A model generated the notes under the pieces. That model was not told the origin of the DNA. It was given only the letters and a program-made list of their open reading frames with translations, and ran no database searches. From Balanoglossus misakiensis (taxonomy: Eukaryota > Hemichordata): a stretch of 64,000 nucleotides of DNA. The DNA lies in the NCBI GenBank assembly GCA_040954595.2, contig CM082588.2, positions 4,526,001 through 4,590,000 of the forward strand, written 5' to 3'. The translations under genes and the position numbers were made by a program. Shown here in pieces: positions 1 to 12,071 of this stretch; position 1 is the stretch's first letter, and each line of letters begins with the position of its first letter.

Positions 1-1730
1 CAATGTGTTAATGGTGACCGCTTACAAGTGGGGCAAATACCTTGGTCACCTCAACGTGACGTTCGACGTCGATGGCAAAGTGGTGAATTGGACGGGAAAT
101 ACATTGTTGATGGAAAAGAGCATAGAAAAGGGTGAGTGCACTCATTCGGAATAGGGTTTTTTGTTGGGCCAAGACTGCATGAACACTTGAGGTTGGCCAA
201 CTGTGACCAAATTTTTACGGGTGACCACTGGAATTCGTGAAATCTTCCAGACGCCTAACCAAAAATGTATTAATATTCAATCCAAATGTTTGTATATCTA
301 TTAACAGATTCGGATGTAGCATCGGATGTTAGCGAATGGCGAGCTGAACTTGACACGGAACTCGCCCGAGTAATCGGCAAAACTCGCGTTCTCCTCGACG
401 CAAGCGCAGAGACGTGTCGTCTGCAAGAATGCAACTTTCAAAATCTGCTGATGGACGGGGTCATCCACCATTATGCAAAACGGGGTCATGAAGACATCCA
501 CTTTGCCATCGTCAACGCAGACAGTTATGACTACTACATAAACGAGACTGGTTCAGGTAAATTAACATTAGTCACATTCGAAGGCGCAACAGAGCAAAAG
601 GCTGTCTAACGGCAAAAGTGGAAGTTATATAAGTTTACTTGAAAATTGTGTCATTAGTCAAAATTGGCCTAATTTAAACCCGAGTATCATAATGTTTTTG
701 TGTGTGCAAATGTCCTGTATTTCAACGTTGCTGGCGCACTCGTTATTAAACTATATGTATGGATTTCTCACAACAGGCGATGTAACCTTTGGTGATGTGT
801 GTGCTGTGAATTTGTACTGGGAGACCATGGATATTGTTGAACTCGAGGGCAAATTTGTACGACAGGCATTCGAGAGAGCAGTTGATAACTATGACGGATA
901 CACTCAAATTGGATATTTTCTTCAAGTTTCTGGTAAGTTTCTGGAAAACGTTCAAAATGTGAGTGTGTAGTCACTGGCGGGCGCTAAATACTTGTTATTA
1001 ACTTGTGGTGGTGGTGGTGGTGACGACGACAACGACGACAAATACAGAGTCCCTGGACCATGGAAGGATGTACTGCATAGGCACCGCATTGTTGAACCGT
1101 GAACAGTTCGGTTACAAAAAATAACTCTACGCGCACATTTTCATTTCCAGGAGTACGCGTGACGTACGATATCCAGACTTGGCCGGGGCAGAGAGTGAAG
1201 GAATTATTAGTGAACTGTGCAGACTGTCGTGTGCCAGAGTACAAACCACTGGACGTCAATGCAGTCTACAAGTTTGTAACCAATAGTTACCTGGCGGGTG
1301 GAGGCAGTGGGTACAGCATGATTGGTGACAACAGACTCTCTCATTTTATAGGTGAGTACGTCATCAGATCAGTTAGTTAGTCTCACCACGGTCAATCCAC
1401 AATGAAGTGACCGTCACGGTGGTAAGTGCCAGGATGTAAGGGTCACATAAGGGTCAAGAAAATGGCGTCTTGGTTAACGATGGAATAACCTGAAGAATGC
1501 TTTTCTTTCTCTGAATCACTCCAGGGGACGAACAGCACGATATCATCCAGGAGTATATATCTGCAACGTCACCAATACTTCTTGGCGTCGAAGACAGAAT
1601 TATGTTTTCTAGTGGAAGTGAGTGTCCCGAACCCGTGAGCGGAGCGATACAGCTTTCAAGCTTTCACACAGGATTATTTACATCTTTTTTACTCACAGTA
1701 TTATTGTTTTTCGTCGACAATATTCATTGA
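1..1730 (+). CDS. NT5E: Ecto-5'-nucleotidase (CD73)-like protein, C-terminal part, five exons, 5' end off the window
   Basis: Family members are GPI-anchored cell-surface enzymes that hydrolyse extracellular nucleoside monophosphates, classically AMP to adenosine. I read exons at 1-131, 308-556, 777-932, 1151-1351 and 1525-1730 (stop TGA 1728-1730). They have GT-AG borders, introns of 176, 220, 218 and 173 bp, and all four introns in phase 1. Joined, they encode about 313 residues that follow the C-terminal half of CD73 almost without gaps: an AYKWGKYLGHL stretch, TCRLQECNFQNL, an FLQVSG/VTYD strand, CADCRVPEYKPL, and LAGGGSGYSMI. The last roughly 25 residues are hydrophobic after a Ser/Gly-rich stretch, as in a GPI-attachment signal. 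The N-terminal metal-binding half is upstream and not visible. Oddly, the family NGGGIR substrate motif reads NADSYD and the downstream Phe is Tyr, so classical AMPase activity is doubtful. Family membership is secure; activity is not. Confidence 0.93.
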
Positions 1731-2190
1731 TAAGTTTGCTATGGTGACAATGTATACGGATTATAATCGAGAAGTATTAACCGATATTATAGGCAGTTTA
1801 GGGTCGTATAACCGAAAAAGGGTAACTATTTCGACCAAAGAGTAATTGTATCTTTTTTCTGTTCTTTGTGTTGTATTTGTTTTCTGTTTCGTTCATTCTT
1901 AACCCTCAGGTAAAGTTTCGTCGTAGTTGACAAGATTCTAGTTCTCTTACTTGAGCTGTTCTGGTGGTACGTCGCCCTCTACAATATTAAAAAGAAATAC
2001 TGCCGCTGATGGCGCAATTACTTCCGCTCAGTACAGCTTGTATGTGGGAACTCGCCAGAAAGACGCGTATATTAGTGGCATTTAATTTTAGGGATTGTGT
2101 TACTAAGTAAAGTTCATATGATCAACGAATTGTCATGAAGTGTTGTATACGAAGTATGACAAGAATAAATAAATGAATGATGGATGATTA
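1731..2190 (+). other. 3' UTR of the 5'-nucleotidase gene with candidate poly(A) signal
   Basis: Non-coding sequence directly after the stop codon. The first good AATAAA is at 2164-2169, about 430 bp downstream, in an A/T-rich stretch that ends in an A-run; cleavage is expected shortly after it. The extent is inferred from the signal alone. Confidence 0.5.
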
Positions 2191-2530
2191 AATAAATAAT
2201 TAAAAAAACAAATAGATAATTTGGTCGCAAAAACCAAATATTGTGACAATTTCGTCTCCAACACAGTGCCTAGCCAACGGCGGTATTAGTTTGACATTTT
2301 GACATCCTTCGTATGAGATCGCTCTCGCCGTTAGAGTAAAACTAATAACGAGAATATGAATTGAAAAGAAGCCGTAGCGTATTTTCCACCCGGATCGATT
2401 ACACATTGCAGTCACGTCACAGAAAACCAATATCCGCTGACCACATATCTATGGCTTCCACAACAACGAAATGTGAAAATATAAAACCTGACAAATGAGG
2501 ACACAAAACTGAATCTTTAACCCTCTCCGC

Positions 2531-2550
2531 GGATGCAATTAACTGCATCC
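2531..2550. repeat. Short inverted repeat (7-bp arms, 6-bp centre)
   Basis: Arms GGATGCA and TGCATCC flank ATTAAC, giving a near-perfect 20-bp dyad. Arms of this length are close to chance expectation in a window this size, so no function is claimed. Confidence 0.5.
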
Positions 2551-3473
2551 TACAAAGTAGTCCAAGAAAATGCGATTGAGAAATCTGTGTATTTTGCGTA
2601 TTGTATTGTTCTTGCCCTTTTTTCTGGATAGACAAAATATCATAGAAATGTCTATATTTCAGCCGCGGTAATCATTATAACGAGCAGCTGGTCTCCACGC
2701 ACACGCGAGCAACTATGCGCCGGGCAGGCATAAAACCCGCAACGGCGGCGAAAGGGCCCTAGTTTAAACGTATTACGAGGGAATGCCGAGATAACGGCGC
2801 TAATACTAATCTCCCGTCGCCACGGCAACCAGGCAAACGATAAAATCATAGAGAGGGCAGCCGGTTGCCTACTAAGATCTGGGCTGTTAAATTGGCTTAA
2901 AACCAGCGTTCCGGCTCCGAGATCTAACTAACCGTGATGTCGCAGTGCACGCCGAAGCAGATTTGTGTCTGAGCTTATCTCTGTTTCCAATTTTATTTTA
3001 CGATGGAACACAATCCATGCGGCCACGTAATTTAGTTTTATAACTTGTAATATACTGCCTGCTAAGTTTGCCGTCACAAGAATGCAGCCGACACCGAAGC
3101 ACTCCCTGAATCATGTAAGGATTCCAACACCGTTTTCTCTGGCGTTTTTTATGAGCGCGCTGCCGCAGGAAAGCAATCTCTAGGTACCTAATTTTATTTT
3201 GCGGAACGTGTTCTCAATACGGATTCGACTATTTGTAATTTGCCGCTACACAATCGGATTTTTTTACTATTTAGTGGTAACGCCTCCAGAATGGAAGCTG
3301 TAATAGCAGAACACCAAGGTTGTTAGGCGTGTCTGGTGCATGGAGTGGGTGCCAGACGTACTGGTGTACACATGCAGACATACAGATGGGGAGGGGAGGG
3401 AGGGATGAAGGAATGTGAATATCGCAGTGTTGTGTGATGGCGAGGTTTAAAGTCATGAACATATGTATGTAAA

Positions 3474-3496
3474 GACAGACAGACAGACAGACAGAC
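3474..3496. repeat. (GACA)n microsatellite
   Basis: About six uninterrupted GACA units. The unit matches the CTGT family seen on the opposite strand at 25 kb, 55 kb and 63 kb in this window. Confidence 0.9.
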
Positions 3497-5351
3497 GCAT
3501 ACAATTCTTTAGTGTATTTACATGTACACATACAGGAATATATATGGACACATTTACAATCCAATCCAAGACCCCCACATATAAAACCCCCAAAGTCTAC
3601 ATGTACACGGTTTGTTTGTTAAAACATAAATTATCACCAAGGACAAACCTCAGAGAAAAAAGCCCATCACTTCTAGAAACCGCATGTTGTCACGGTAATG
3701 ATGATAGTGAGACTACAAATAAAACAGTCACGCGTCGAGTGTCGGTGAGACGCATATCACCTAAATGCAAGTCACATAAATGGCTCAGCCAATATTTTTT
3801 GGCCAATAAAAACAACCTTTAAATTTCATTGAAATCGATTCCGTGCTGATTTAATAACGAGGATTACGGGGTGACCAGTTTGGAATAAAAATTCTGATTT
3901 TAATAACTTGCGATCTCAATCTCGCTCTGTTTTCCATGAATTATGAAAGAGGCGAAATGAACAAGGATGAATATAGAAAAAAAAACAATTTCATTAACAG
4001 TTCCGGTTTCATTAGTGTAATTGACACGTCATCAATTATGATTCTTGGCGTTTGCATCAGAATTCTCCACAAGTGCTTGTTAATTTCACTTCGCCAGTAA
4101 ATAGGGTTCAGAACACACCTTCTGAATTAATTAGCCGGTCCCTTTGATGCGGAGAAATCGGATTTTTTTTATTTCAATTTTCTCCCGGGTGATTTTGTTT
4201 CCAAGGGCTGTGTTATGTTATGAGTTTGTTCTCAAACGCCAAATTGCCTAGTCTCTGTTTAATTGAATGGCTATGAATGTACAAATTCATTTTGCTGTTC
4301 CATGTCTTTGTCTGCAGTCACGAACTAGGTCTTAATTTCAAATCACGGTGCTAGTACTCTTGACCTAGAATATTTTTTTGCGCGCACGCGCGTGTGTATG
4401 TGATATAGGATCACGTCATTATGTCTTATGGGGGCCACCCTATTTAAAACGACCCCTCAATTTGTTAGTCCCATACTGCCGTGATGGGCGAGTTTCCCTT
4501 ATTCCTTCATAAGGGTTTTTCCAGTTACCACAGGGGGGGGGGGGGGCAGGAAATCGGCAAGAAAATAGTACTTGTATTCTTTATTATTAAAACGCAATGT
4601 TTGTTTTTTAGTGTTTTTATGATTCTTGATGGTGGCTATTACAACTCAGGTAAAATTCATGATTTGTCCTAATATATTTACTTTGTTTTTTTCCATCTAT
4701 AGTGTCCTGTTGTATCTTATCGACAAATCCCGTCCAGACGCGATGCAATTACCAAAGATACCCACGGTTTTCTGACACCTCGTGCGACAGAACAAGAACC
4801 CGAAGCTGATAAATGGCAAGAAGTCTGATACATATCATCAGTTGCTACACCTACTGTGTCGTTAACAAAGTGAAGTCATTATTCCTGCCGTGAGTACTAA
4901 CATGTATTTTTCTTCCCTTTGATGGCATCCTGCGAGATGCCGCGAAACATTCATAAAACGGCCATTTTTGATCAAATAAGGCAGCTACCCCTATTGACCT
5001 ATTTATTAAAGTAGTTTAAGGACAATGGCTTAAATTCGAATCTGAATTATGCCAAGGTATTGCACCCTTATCTACTAAGGCCATTTTATATAGAGAATGA
5101 AAGGTATAGCTTATCTTTAGAAGTCATGTTTGACATATATGATATTCAGTTAATGCCCACCAACGGAGTTTGATTTCAAAAGTTACAGAGTGTCACAAAA
5201 AAGGCTGTGAACCGACAAAAAAACAGTACTTAGGGAACATAATCTGCCACTGAAATAATATGGCGGAATATGATCGCCGCTGGTGGCGGGCGCCAAGCGA
5301 TGCAGCGATTCACGTGCGGAAGGCACCTCAGTTCGTCTGGAAATTACAGTG

Positions 5352-5359
5352 TGACGTCA
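5352..5359. promoter_or_regulatory. TGACGTCA palindrome (CRE-type site)
   Basis: A perfect full CRE (CREB/ATF consensus) within GTGACGTCAC. It is one of seven identical octamers found in this window. No gene start is recognised beside it, so its role is unknown. Confidence 0.35.
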
Positions 5360-7704
5360 CGCTGAGGAGAGCGCTGAAACTAGCGCTCTCGCGTAAAGCC
5401 CAAATAATGAGAGAACATTGTTGAAACGCGGTTGTTTCCATGACAATGGTAGTCTCAGAAAGGGGTTTATTGCACCCTGAAAGTAAGATAATTTTCTTAA
5501 AAGAATTGCTACTACATGAAATGACGTGCTTTTTAAAGTACTGTGTGAGTCGTTTTGGTATAATGTAATATCATCTCGCAATATCGGGTACATGTAATTA
5601 CAAAATGTATATTTCACTAAGAAACTAGGGGGTACACTACCAACTTACCAAGCTGCTCCATATAATCTGAACGGCGTAATTCTAAATTGAAAACATAATT
5701 ATTCCAGACGGAAAACTTTATAGCGGTTCAATCCAGAGTGCATGTATTTTAAAGGCAACAAGACCGAAAGATATGGTCACGTGATGACCCGGCTTAGGCT
5801 GGCATGAAACAATCTCCCCTCTAAAATAATGAATATCCAGTGCTGGTACTGTTCAGTCGTTGGAAACTGACATTTAAATGCACAGTTCAGGAAAAAAATA
5901 GATGACATTTTAGTTTGACGGGAGGCCACGCATTTTAATGGTGGCCGTAAAAAGAACAGGCTGTAACTTGGGGAAAAGATGACGCCGATAATAAAAGATG
6001 CTAGCGGTGCAATTGAGAATATCACATAAATAAAAGTAGGTCGCGTTTTGACCCAATGTTCTGGGTTCAGGTAAATCCGTGCGATTTGAGAGCTAGTGAT
6101 GGAGAGATATGAGATATTACCTATAACTAGAGCATTTTTTGTTGCCAGGTTAGATGGGTTGGCGAATTTGACCCAAAACTCGAAATTCGTACAATAAGAC
6201 AGTTTAATTGATGCACGCTGACGTCTCTCGCCACATGTGCCCCATTTACCCTCCCCCTCCCCCCCCCTCACGCACACTATGGCAAGCCACAACACACACC
6301 AGGAAATTCTCACATGCGCAGTTACCTGACGCATCGCTTTAATGACTAATTTAAAATATTCTATGAACAGCCATGAACTTGTTCGGGTCATGCTGAGCGG
6401 TCGTATAAGCAGTGCGTGTTCGCTTGACGATTTTTTACGTGTTCAGCGCCAGATTGCGCGCTCATCCACGCAATACACGCACTCACCCGAGCCGACCTCA
6501 TTGAGTATACGCGTCCAACACAGCTGATCCCTCGAGGCCGTCTCGCCCTTTGTGCCTTTACCCAGCCTCTAATACCAGAGCGCCAATTCATTTCCCATTG
6601 GTTATCAGAAAAAAATGTCACCTGGTCTTTATCATATCTTGTGATTATCATAACAAGATAAGCGGATAATATTAGTGATTTTTCAATATTGTGATTATTA
6701 GCAAATTGTCTTAGTGTCATCTATGTTGGTTTGCCATACATGTATTTCCAGGCTGCCGGGAAACGCTATTAAAGCATTAGGACTGCGTGCTTTCAGAGTC
6801 AGGCTTTAGTCTACAGGGATTTCCACAGCCATCCTAAGGGGCCTTTCTTCGCAGCTCTGAATCTGCATTAGACGGCTAGGTTAAGTAAAACTCACTTTGG
6901 AGTCGCTTTTAATGCACCCTGTACAGTCAGTCTCCATCAGAAAGCGGCGTTGGGACGCTCTGAAGTGCCGCAAGGTGCGCTACTCTCGACTTCCTCTCAC
7001 CGCGAACCGAGCGACGCCAACTCTCGTTACCGTCGTCGTCCGCAAACACGGTTTATCGCCTTCCGCATTTGAGATTCACACTTCTAAGCGCTGCTTAGAA
7101 TGACTTTCATTGGGTGATTAAAATCAATACGCTCCGTGTATTTCTTATTTGACAGTTGCGTACTTTGAATATATTATGAGTGGTAATTATTTTGGTTGAC
7201 ATTTTAAAAGTGTGTTGATATGTGTCGTTTAAAACTCTCACTTTGTTTACGTCCAGTTTGAATGCCAAATAAGAGGAAAAGTAACTTACAGTATTCCCCG
7301 GTTTGTGAAATGCTAAAATGGACATTATTATACAATACTGCCGTAACGTATGATAACATGATTCTGTCGTACAGTACGGGGACCACCCTAAGAAATTAGC
7401 GATGCAGACATCGACACTGAGAGCAAAATTGCTAACTGAGAACGGAATTCCACGAAAGTCTGTGTGGGAGAGTTTTATGTTGCGTACATTGAAAGGATAA
7501 TAAAGTTTTACTGTGATGGCCGGCAGCTGTGAAGCACCTTCGATTTTAATCACGTCATTTCCATGAAACCCAACCAATGTAGTTTGCAGCGCGGGTCTTG
7601 CAACTCAATTAAATCGGAGGTTGTCGGATAAGCAGTTGGGAAAAGGACAACAGTCCATATCGCTTCCAGCAAAACTCAGTATCGCGTCAAGAACTGAGAT
7701 AATA

Positions 7705-7764
7705 GACCATTTTCCGAATTCCACGAGGCCGTGCGAGATCTCGCGTGATTAGGTAGTTTATATG
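7705..7764 (+). repeat. Dispersed 60-bp repeat, copy 1
   Basis: Aligns without gaps to 46796-46855 with 50 of 60 positions identical. The core GCGAGATCTCGCGTG is fully shared, and both copies end in AGTTTATATG. It is probably part of an interspersed element or a conserved motif. No terminal repeats or target-site duplications are evident around it. Confidence 0.65.
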
Positions 7765-8273
7765 AACGACCCAAAAGTAACAATTATTGTTAAAATCTGC
7801 GCCTTTTCTATTTTCATACAAAACCTGGCTTGTATTACATGGCTAGCAAACCGTTTGTTCTTACATTAATCATATTTAACAACTTTGAGACGCATTTGCG
7901 CCAAAAATATAAAGTAAAGGCTCTCCGATAACGAACGTATCCACGGCACAGCTCGATAACAATCATTCTGTCACGGTTGACAGTGATGCATGTCATTACG
8001 CCATGAAATGGTTAAAAGTTGCCACCGTTGGGTATTTTCCCGCTTTTATTATTATAGACACCAGCGGGGAGATAGTGAAACTGGCATTGCAGTTTTTAAT
8101 GGAGTGTCGGACTAATGGATTCAACGCTTTTCATGCACTAAATTCAACGAACTACAAACAATATAAATCACTGCGGGTCGAATGTTTCATAAATAATGGA
8201 CTTTTTTGAGTCACAGACACCAAAAACCATAATAAAAAATGCAGTTCTGAAGCAATCTGGGGAACCCGTTTTG

Positions 8274-8281
8274 TGACGTCA
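8274..8281. promoter_or_regulatory. TGACGTCA palindrome (CRE-type site)
   Basis: A perfect CRE octamer in non-coding DNA with no adjacent gene start that I can see. Confidence 0.3.
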
Positions 8282-10369
8282 GTGGAGTCACTCGGACAAT
8301 TCCGAACACGTATATGCGTTTTCAGTCTGTTAACTTGCATCATATGTGAATACACCGACTAAATCTTCCAAGGTTTCACCCGCCGCGTTTGTGCTTTGAT
8401 GTCTCCACTGGTGGCCCCAAATCCGTCCCCACGGATACTCCAAAAACCGCTTGCAGAGACATCACAATAGCATGACGTGACGAGAATTTCTGTCCGCTCT
8501 CTGCTCACAATGCCTGACCTTTTCCCCGCCTAAAAATTTTGGATAAGCGCGAAGTGTCGCCACTTTTAAAGCGCACGAATCTCTTCGCAAACACTATATT
8601 GCACAATGAAATTTTCCATCGAAACCTTGTGCGCCGCGGGTGATTCGGATCATTGCGACAGATGATGACGCATGTACAGTGAGTTTTACGACACCCTTCG
8701 CAGGATATTTGTCATACCATGAAATTTGGCATTTGGAGAAGAAAATTTAAGCCGTAATAGTTCGTCTTAATGGCGTTCTGTCGTTACCCAGCTTTCAGAT
8801 TATGCTTGTCCGTTGTTCTCATTAAAATTAGCCTTCTTTCAAAACTGGGGAATAGAAACCAAGCCACATTATACAATCCTGCTTGCGAAGCGGGAATTTT
8901 CACTTGAGAGACTCCACAACTGCGCTGAAATGTGAAATTGTCCTCAAAAACTGCTTTTGTCGGCCTCGTCTTTCATTGCCCGGTTGAGTAGCTAGAGGGC
9001 GTAACACAGGGGCAGATCAACAAGTGGTCTCAATTAATCACCCTCAACAAGAAACAACGAAAAGATTAATGTTCATCGTGTTCCCGTCTGGCCTTGTAAT
9101 TCCATGACCCTTTTTAGACCGAGAAGCTTATTCATTTCGTGCACACAAGGTTCTGTGCTCCTATCAGCAAAACTGAAAGCCTAAGGGTTCAAATTGGGTC
9201 GAACTGTGGATTCAGTCTCAGTAAATGGGGTAACGGGTCGTCGTGAAGATGTGCGTCAGAATCGCCATGGTTGCCACTTTCACCGCGACGTGCGGATGGA
9301 TGGATGGGTGGATATTTTCATAAATTGCAGTCTACATACACCCTGGTTTCACTCTTATTGACCACGTGTACGCGTCGACAATGATGGGTTTCTGCCCTCA
9401 AAGTCTGCCGTATTTCAGAACAGAAACGAAATACACTGGTCTGTGCGGCTACGACACCGGCCATGCGGTGCCTTCCATCTCTTGGCGTCTCACCATGAGA
9501 TATCGACAGATTAAACAATGAATGAATGGCTATGATGCATTTTAATTTTCATCGAATTTGACCTGTCAGCGCTAGCTAGCATTACATTATTGAGATCAAT
9601 TGTTCTGGAACAGAAATGCCTCGTTTACAGGCTTTAATTGATGATCACCTATCAGCAGATACATAAACGAACACATTTGCAAAGATGGATCGCCCTTTCA
9701 CTTGTCGGATAATGAGAATGTACCCTGGCCGGGTTTTCTGAGAAGCAATGCATTTGAAAATCATGAGTTAAAATAATGCGAAAGAGTACGACAGTTTCAG
9801 CCTAGGCTTTGCTAAAATGATGGAGGTGAAGGCCAAAGTGATAGGCCCACTGTTAGAACCATGGCTGTCATTAACACTATTAATCACTTTCGCAAAGAAT
9901 TGCGACTACAGTGTTGGAAAAATTGAAGTTATACATGTATGCGGCATTGGACAGTGTTTAATTCTACACTTACAATTTCCAATGTCACATATAGGCCTAA
10001 CTGATTTTTTTCAACAAGGGAGCCCGTTGAGTTTTCCCACATTCAGTTGACGGTAGTCTGATGCGGCCACAATAAATGTAATTGCTATTTTTTTGTACGT
10101 GTATCCTGCAGTTGCATTACCTGTACGACGGAGAAATCGTGATTGGGTCAAAAGCCGGGAGACTTGGGGTCCAATCCGTCTCTGAGTGTGGAGACAGTCT
10201 CGAAATTTGCCTGCGAGGCGTTCCGTGTTTGAAACAAATTTTAGTGTCGTTGAGCACGGATTGTGATGCAAAGTGTTGGATCCAGGAAGACGCGGATGTC
10301 ATTCATATTTCTCCGTTCGTCTTTGTGCAAAACCTTTGTTGAGTAGTCATAAATAACAAACCAAAACAT

Positions 10370-10387
10370 ACAAGGTGGCCACCTTGT
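10370..10387. repeat. 18-bp perfect palindrome
   Basis: ACAAGGTGGCCACCTTGT reads the same on both strands, with no spacer. By chance about 0.25 such 18-bp palindromes would be expected in 64 kb of random sequence. It could bind a dimeric factor or be coincidence. Confidence 0.8.
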
Positions 10388-12063
10388 TTTCAGTAAAATT
10401 TTAATCGACAATTCAATTTCTGTGCAGTTCCGTGTCAGCAGTGTTCAGCAGCCATCTTGAATTTTAAATATTCGGGATTATTTGGTTGGTTTGATATCCG
10501 GAAATTTGCACGGGGGTTGTCACGTTGTTTCTCACGATTTAACACTTTCTACCGATCCTCTCGGCGGTCGTGGAAATTTCCATTCGCTTCTCTTCTTCTG
10601 GCACATCACTCAGGAATCCTACAGCATTGGACAGATTGTCAAAAATATGAGTTCTTCAAATCAAGTCATTTACTGGCTGTGAAAAATAATCGTCTGGAAA
10701 TATTTGTGTTCAACCGATTTGGGGATTTCAGGTCGAAACTTGTCGACAAATTCCATTAAATATTCATGTTGTGTGAAATAAATTGCCACCATATTTTCTG
10801 GCAGTTTGTTCATTATATATGAATTGGAAGTATGTGATATACACTGTACATGTCTATTAGACAATTGTTTCCTTACTTGGAGTGTGTGCGCATGCGTTCA
10901 TGGAAAATAACAATTTCCTAATTGGGGGAAATTGAAATTCCCCGCAAGTTGTATCATAAAGATGTCTGCAGTATGGCTTCCGTGTGAAGCCTTCCATCTC
11001 AAGTGCGCATGCTTGGGGGAAAACTGCAGAAGTTTGTCATATTAATAGTGGCAATGCTTCTTTAATGAAAATTAATCAGCACAATTCACCACGGAGCACG
11101 TGCTGGCTTCCATGTCCAAATGACCCCCCCCCCCCAATCTATTTTCCAAATGAAAAGAACCTCCAGGAAACGCGAGATATTTCGCAGACGCTTTTGGCGC
11201 AGAATTCAGTCACTGACAAAATTGGTCGGCGTCATCAGCGTTATCACCGAGCCCACGAGTCACACAGACAGACGCTATTGTCACGTCCTGTTGATTTTCA
11301 AACATTCGCAAAACTCCTCAGAGCGACGGGCTCTTTTGTTGAGTTTTACGTGTTTCGGCACCGGGGGCTTACTACTGACACGGACCGTCACTGACTGCAT
11401 CTCTTTAGGCGCGGACGTCTGCCCGCTTTACCTGGCGGAGGGATCAAAGGAAAGAACCGACAAGACCCATATTTTAATGCTTCTCTAGAAAATGTATTTT
11501 GCCGTGAAATGTACCTTAGCAATCAATTTTCCATACAATATTACCCATAAAATAGGCCGACGCGATGACGGGAGATATTCGAGGGAAGCGTAAACGTTGA
11601 TATCAGTCATATGAAAATGCCAACTAAGGCCTCGATGGAAAAAATGACATTGAATATATGCTGTGAAGACAGAAAGCTCGAATCCGGTGTCCTAGATGCG
11701 CATGCGCCCTGTCGAGAAACTAATGTATCACCCATAGACAATTCTCATCATCGGCGTTTTTACGAGAAAATTAGGATTAATTTGCAGCCATGGATAATTA
11801 ATTGAGATAGCTCCCTTCATTTCCACGCATAAATGTGATATCATCAGAGAAAATAAATCATTTATACGAATCTAAACAGGGAAGCGTCTCCGCCCTAGAA
11901 AGAATTCAATTTCAGCGCACCTAATCGAGTCCCATTATTTTTGTGCGGCGAGATTACGTGTGGATAAAACTCGATCTGGAGTAAATCCGACGCTGGTTTT
12001 AATTTGAGAAAATTCGAACAACGAACGTCAGCCGGAACACTGTTGTCAATTCGCCACATGACA

Positions 12064-12071
12064 TGACGTCA
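12064..12071. promoter_or_regulatory. TGACGTCA palindrome (CRE-type site)
   Basis: A perfect CRE octamer in ATGACGTCAT context, about 5.1 kb upstream of the Frizzled start codon. Confidence 0.3.

Noticed and set aside
5777-6391. 204-codon minus-strand ORF
   Set aside because: No recognisable domain, no splice or promoter context, crosses homopolymer tracts, and its length is not remarkable in tens of kilobases of non-coding DNA.
9180-9200. GGTTCAAAT as a tRNA B-box
   Set aside because: No matching A-box at the right distance and no cloverleaf could be formed; similar partial matches elsewhere fail the same way.
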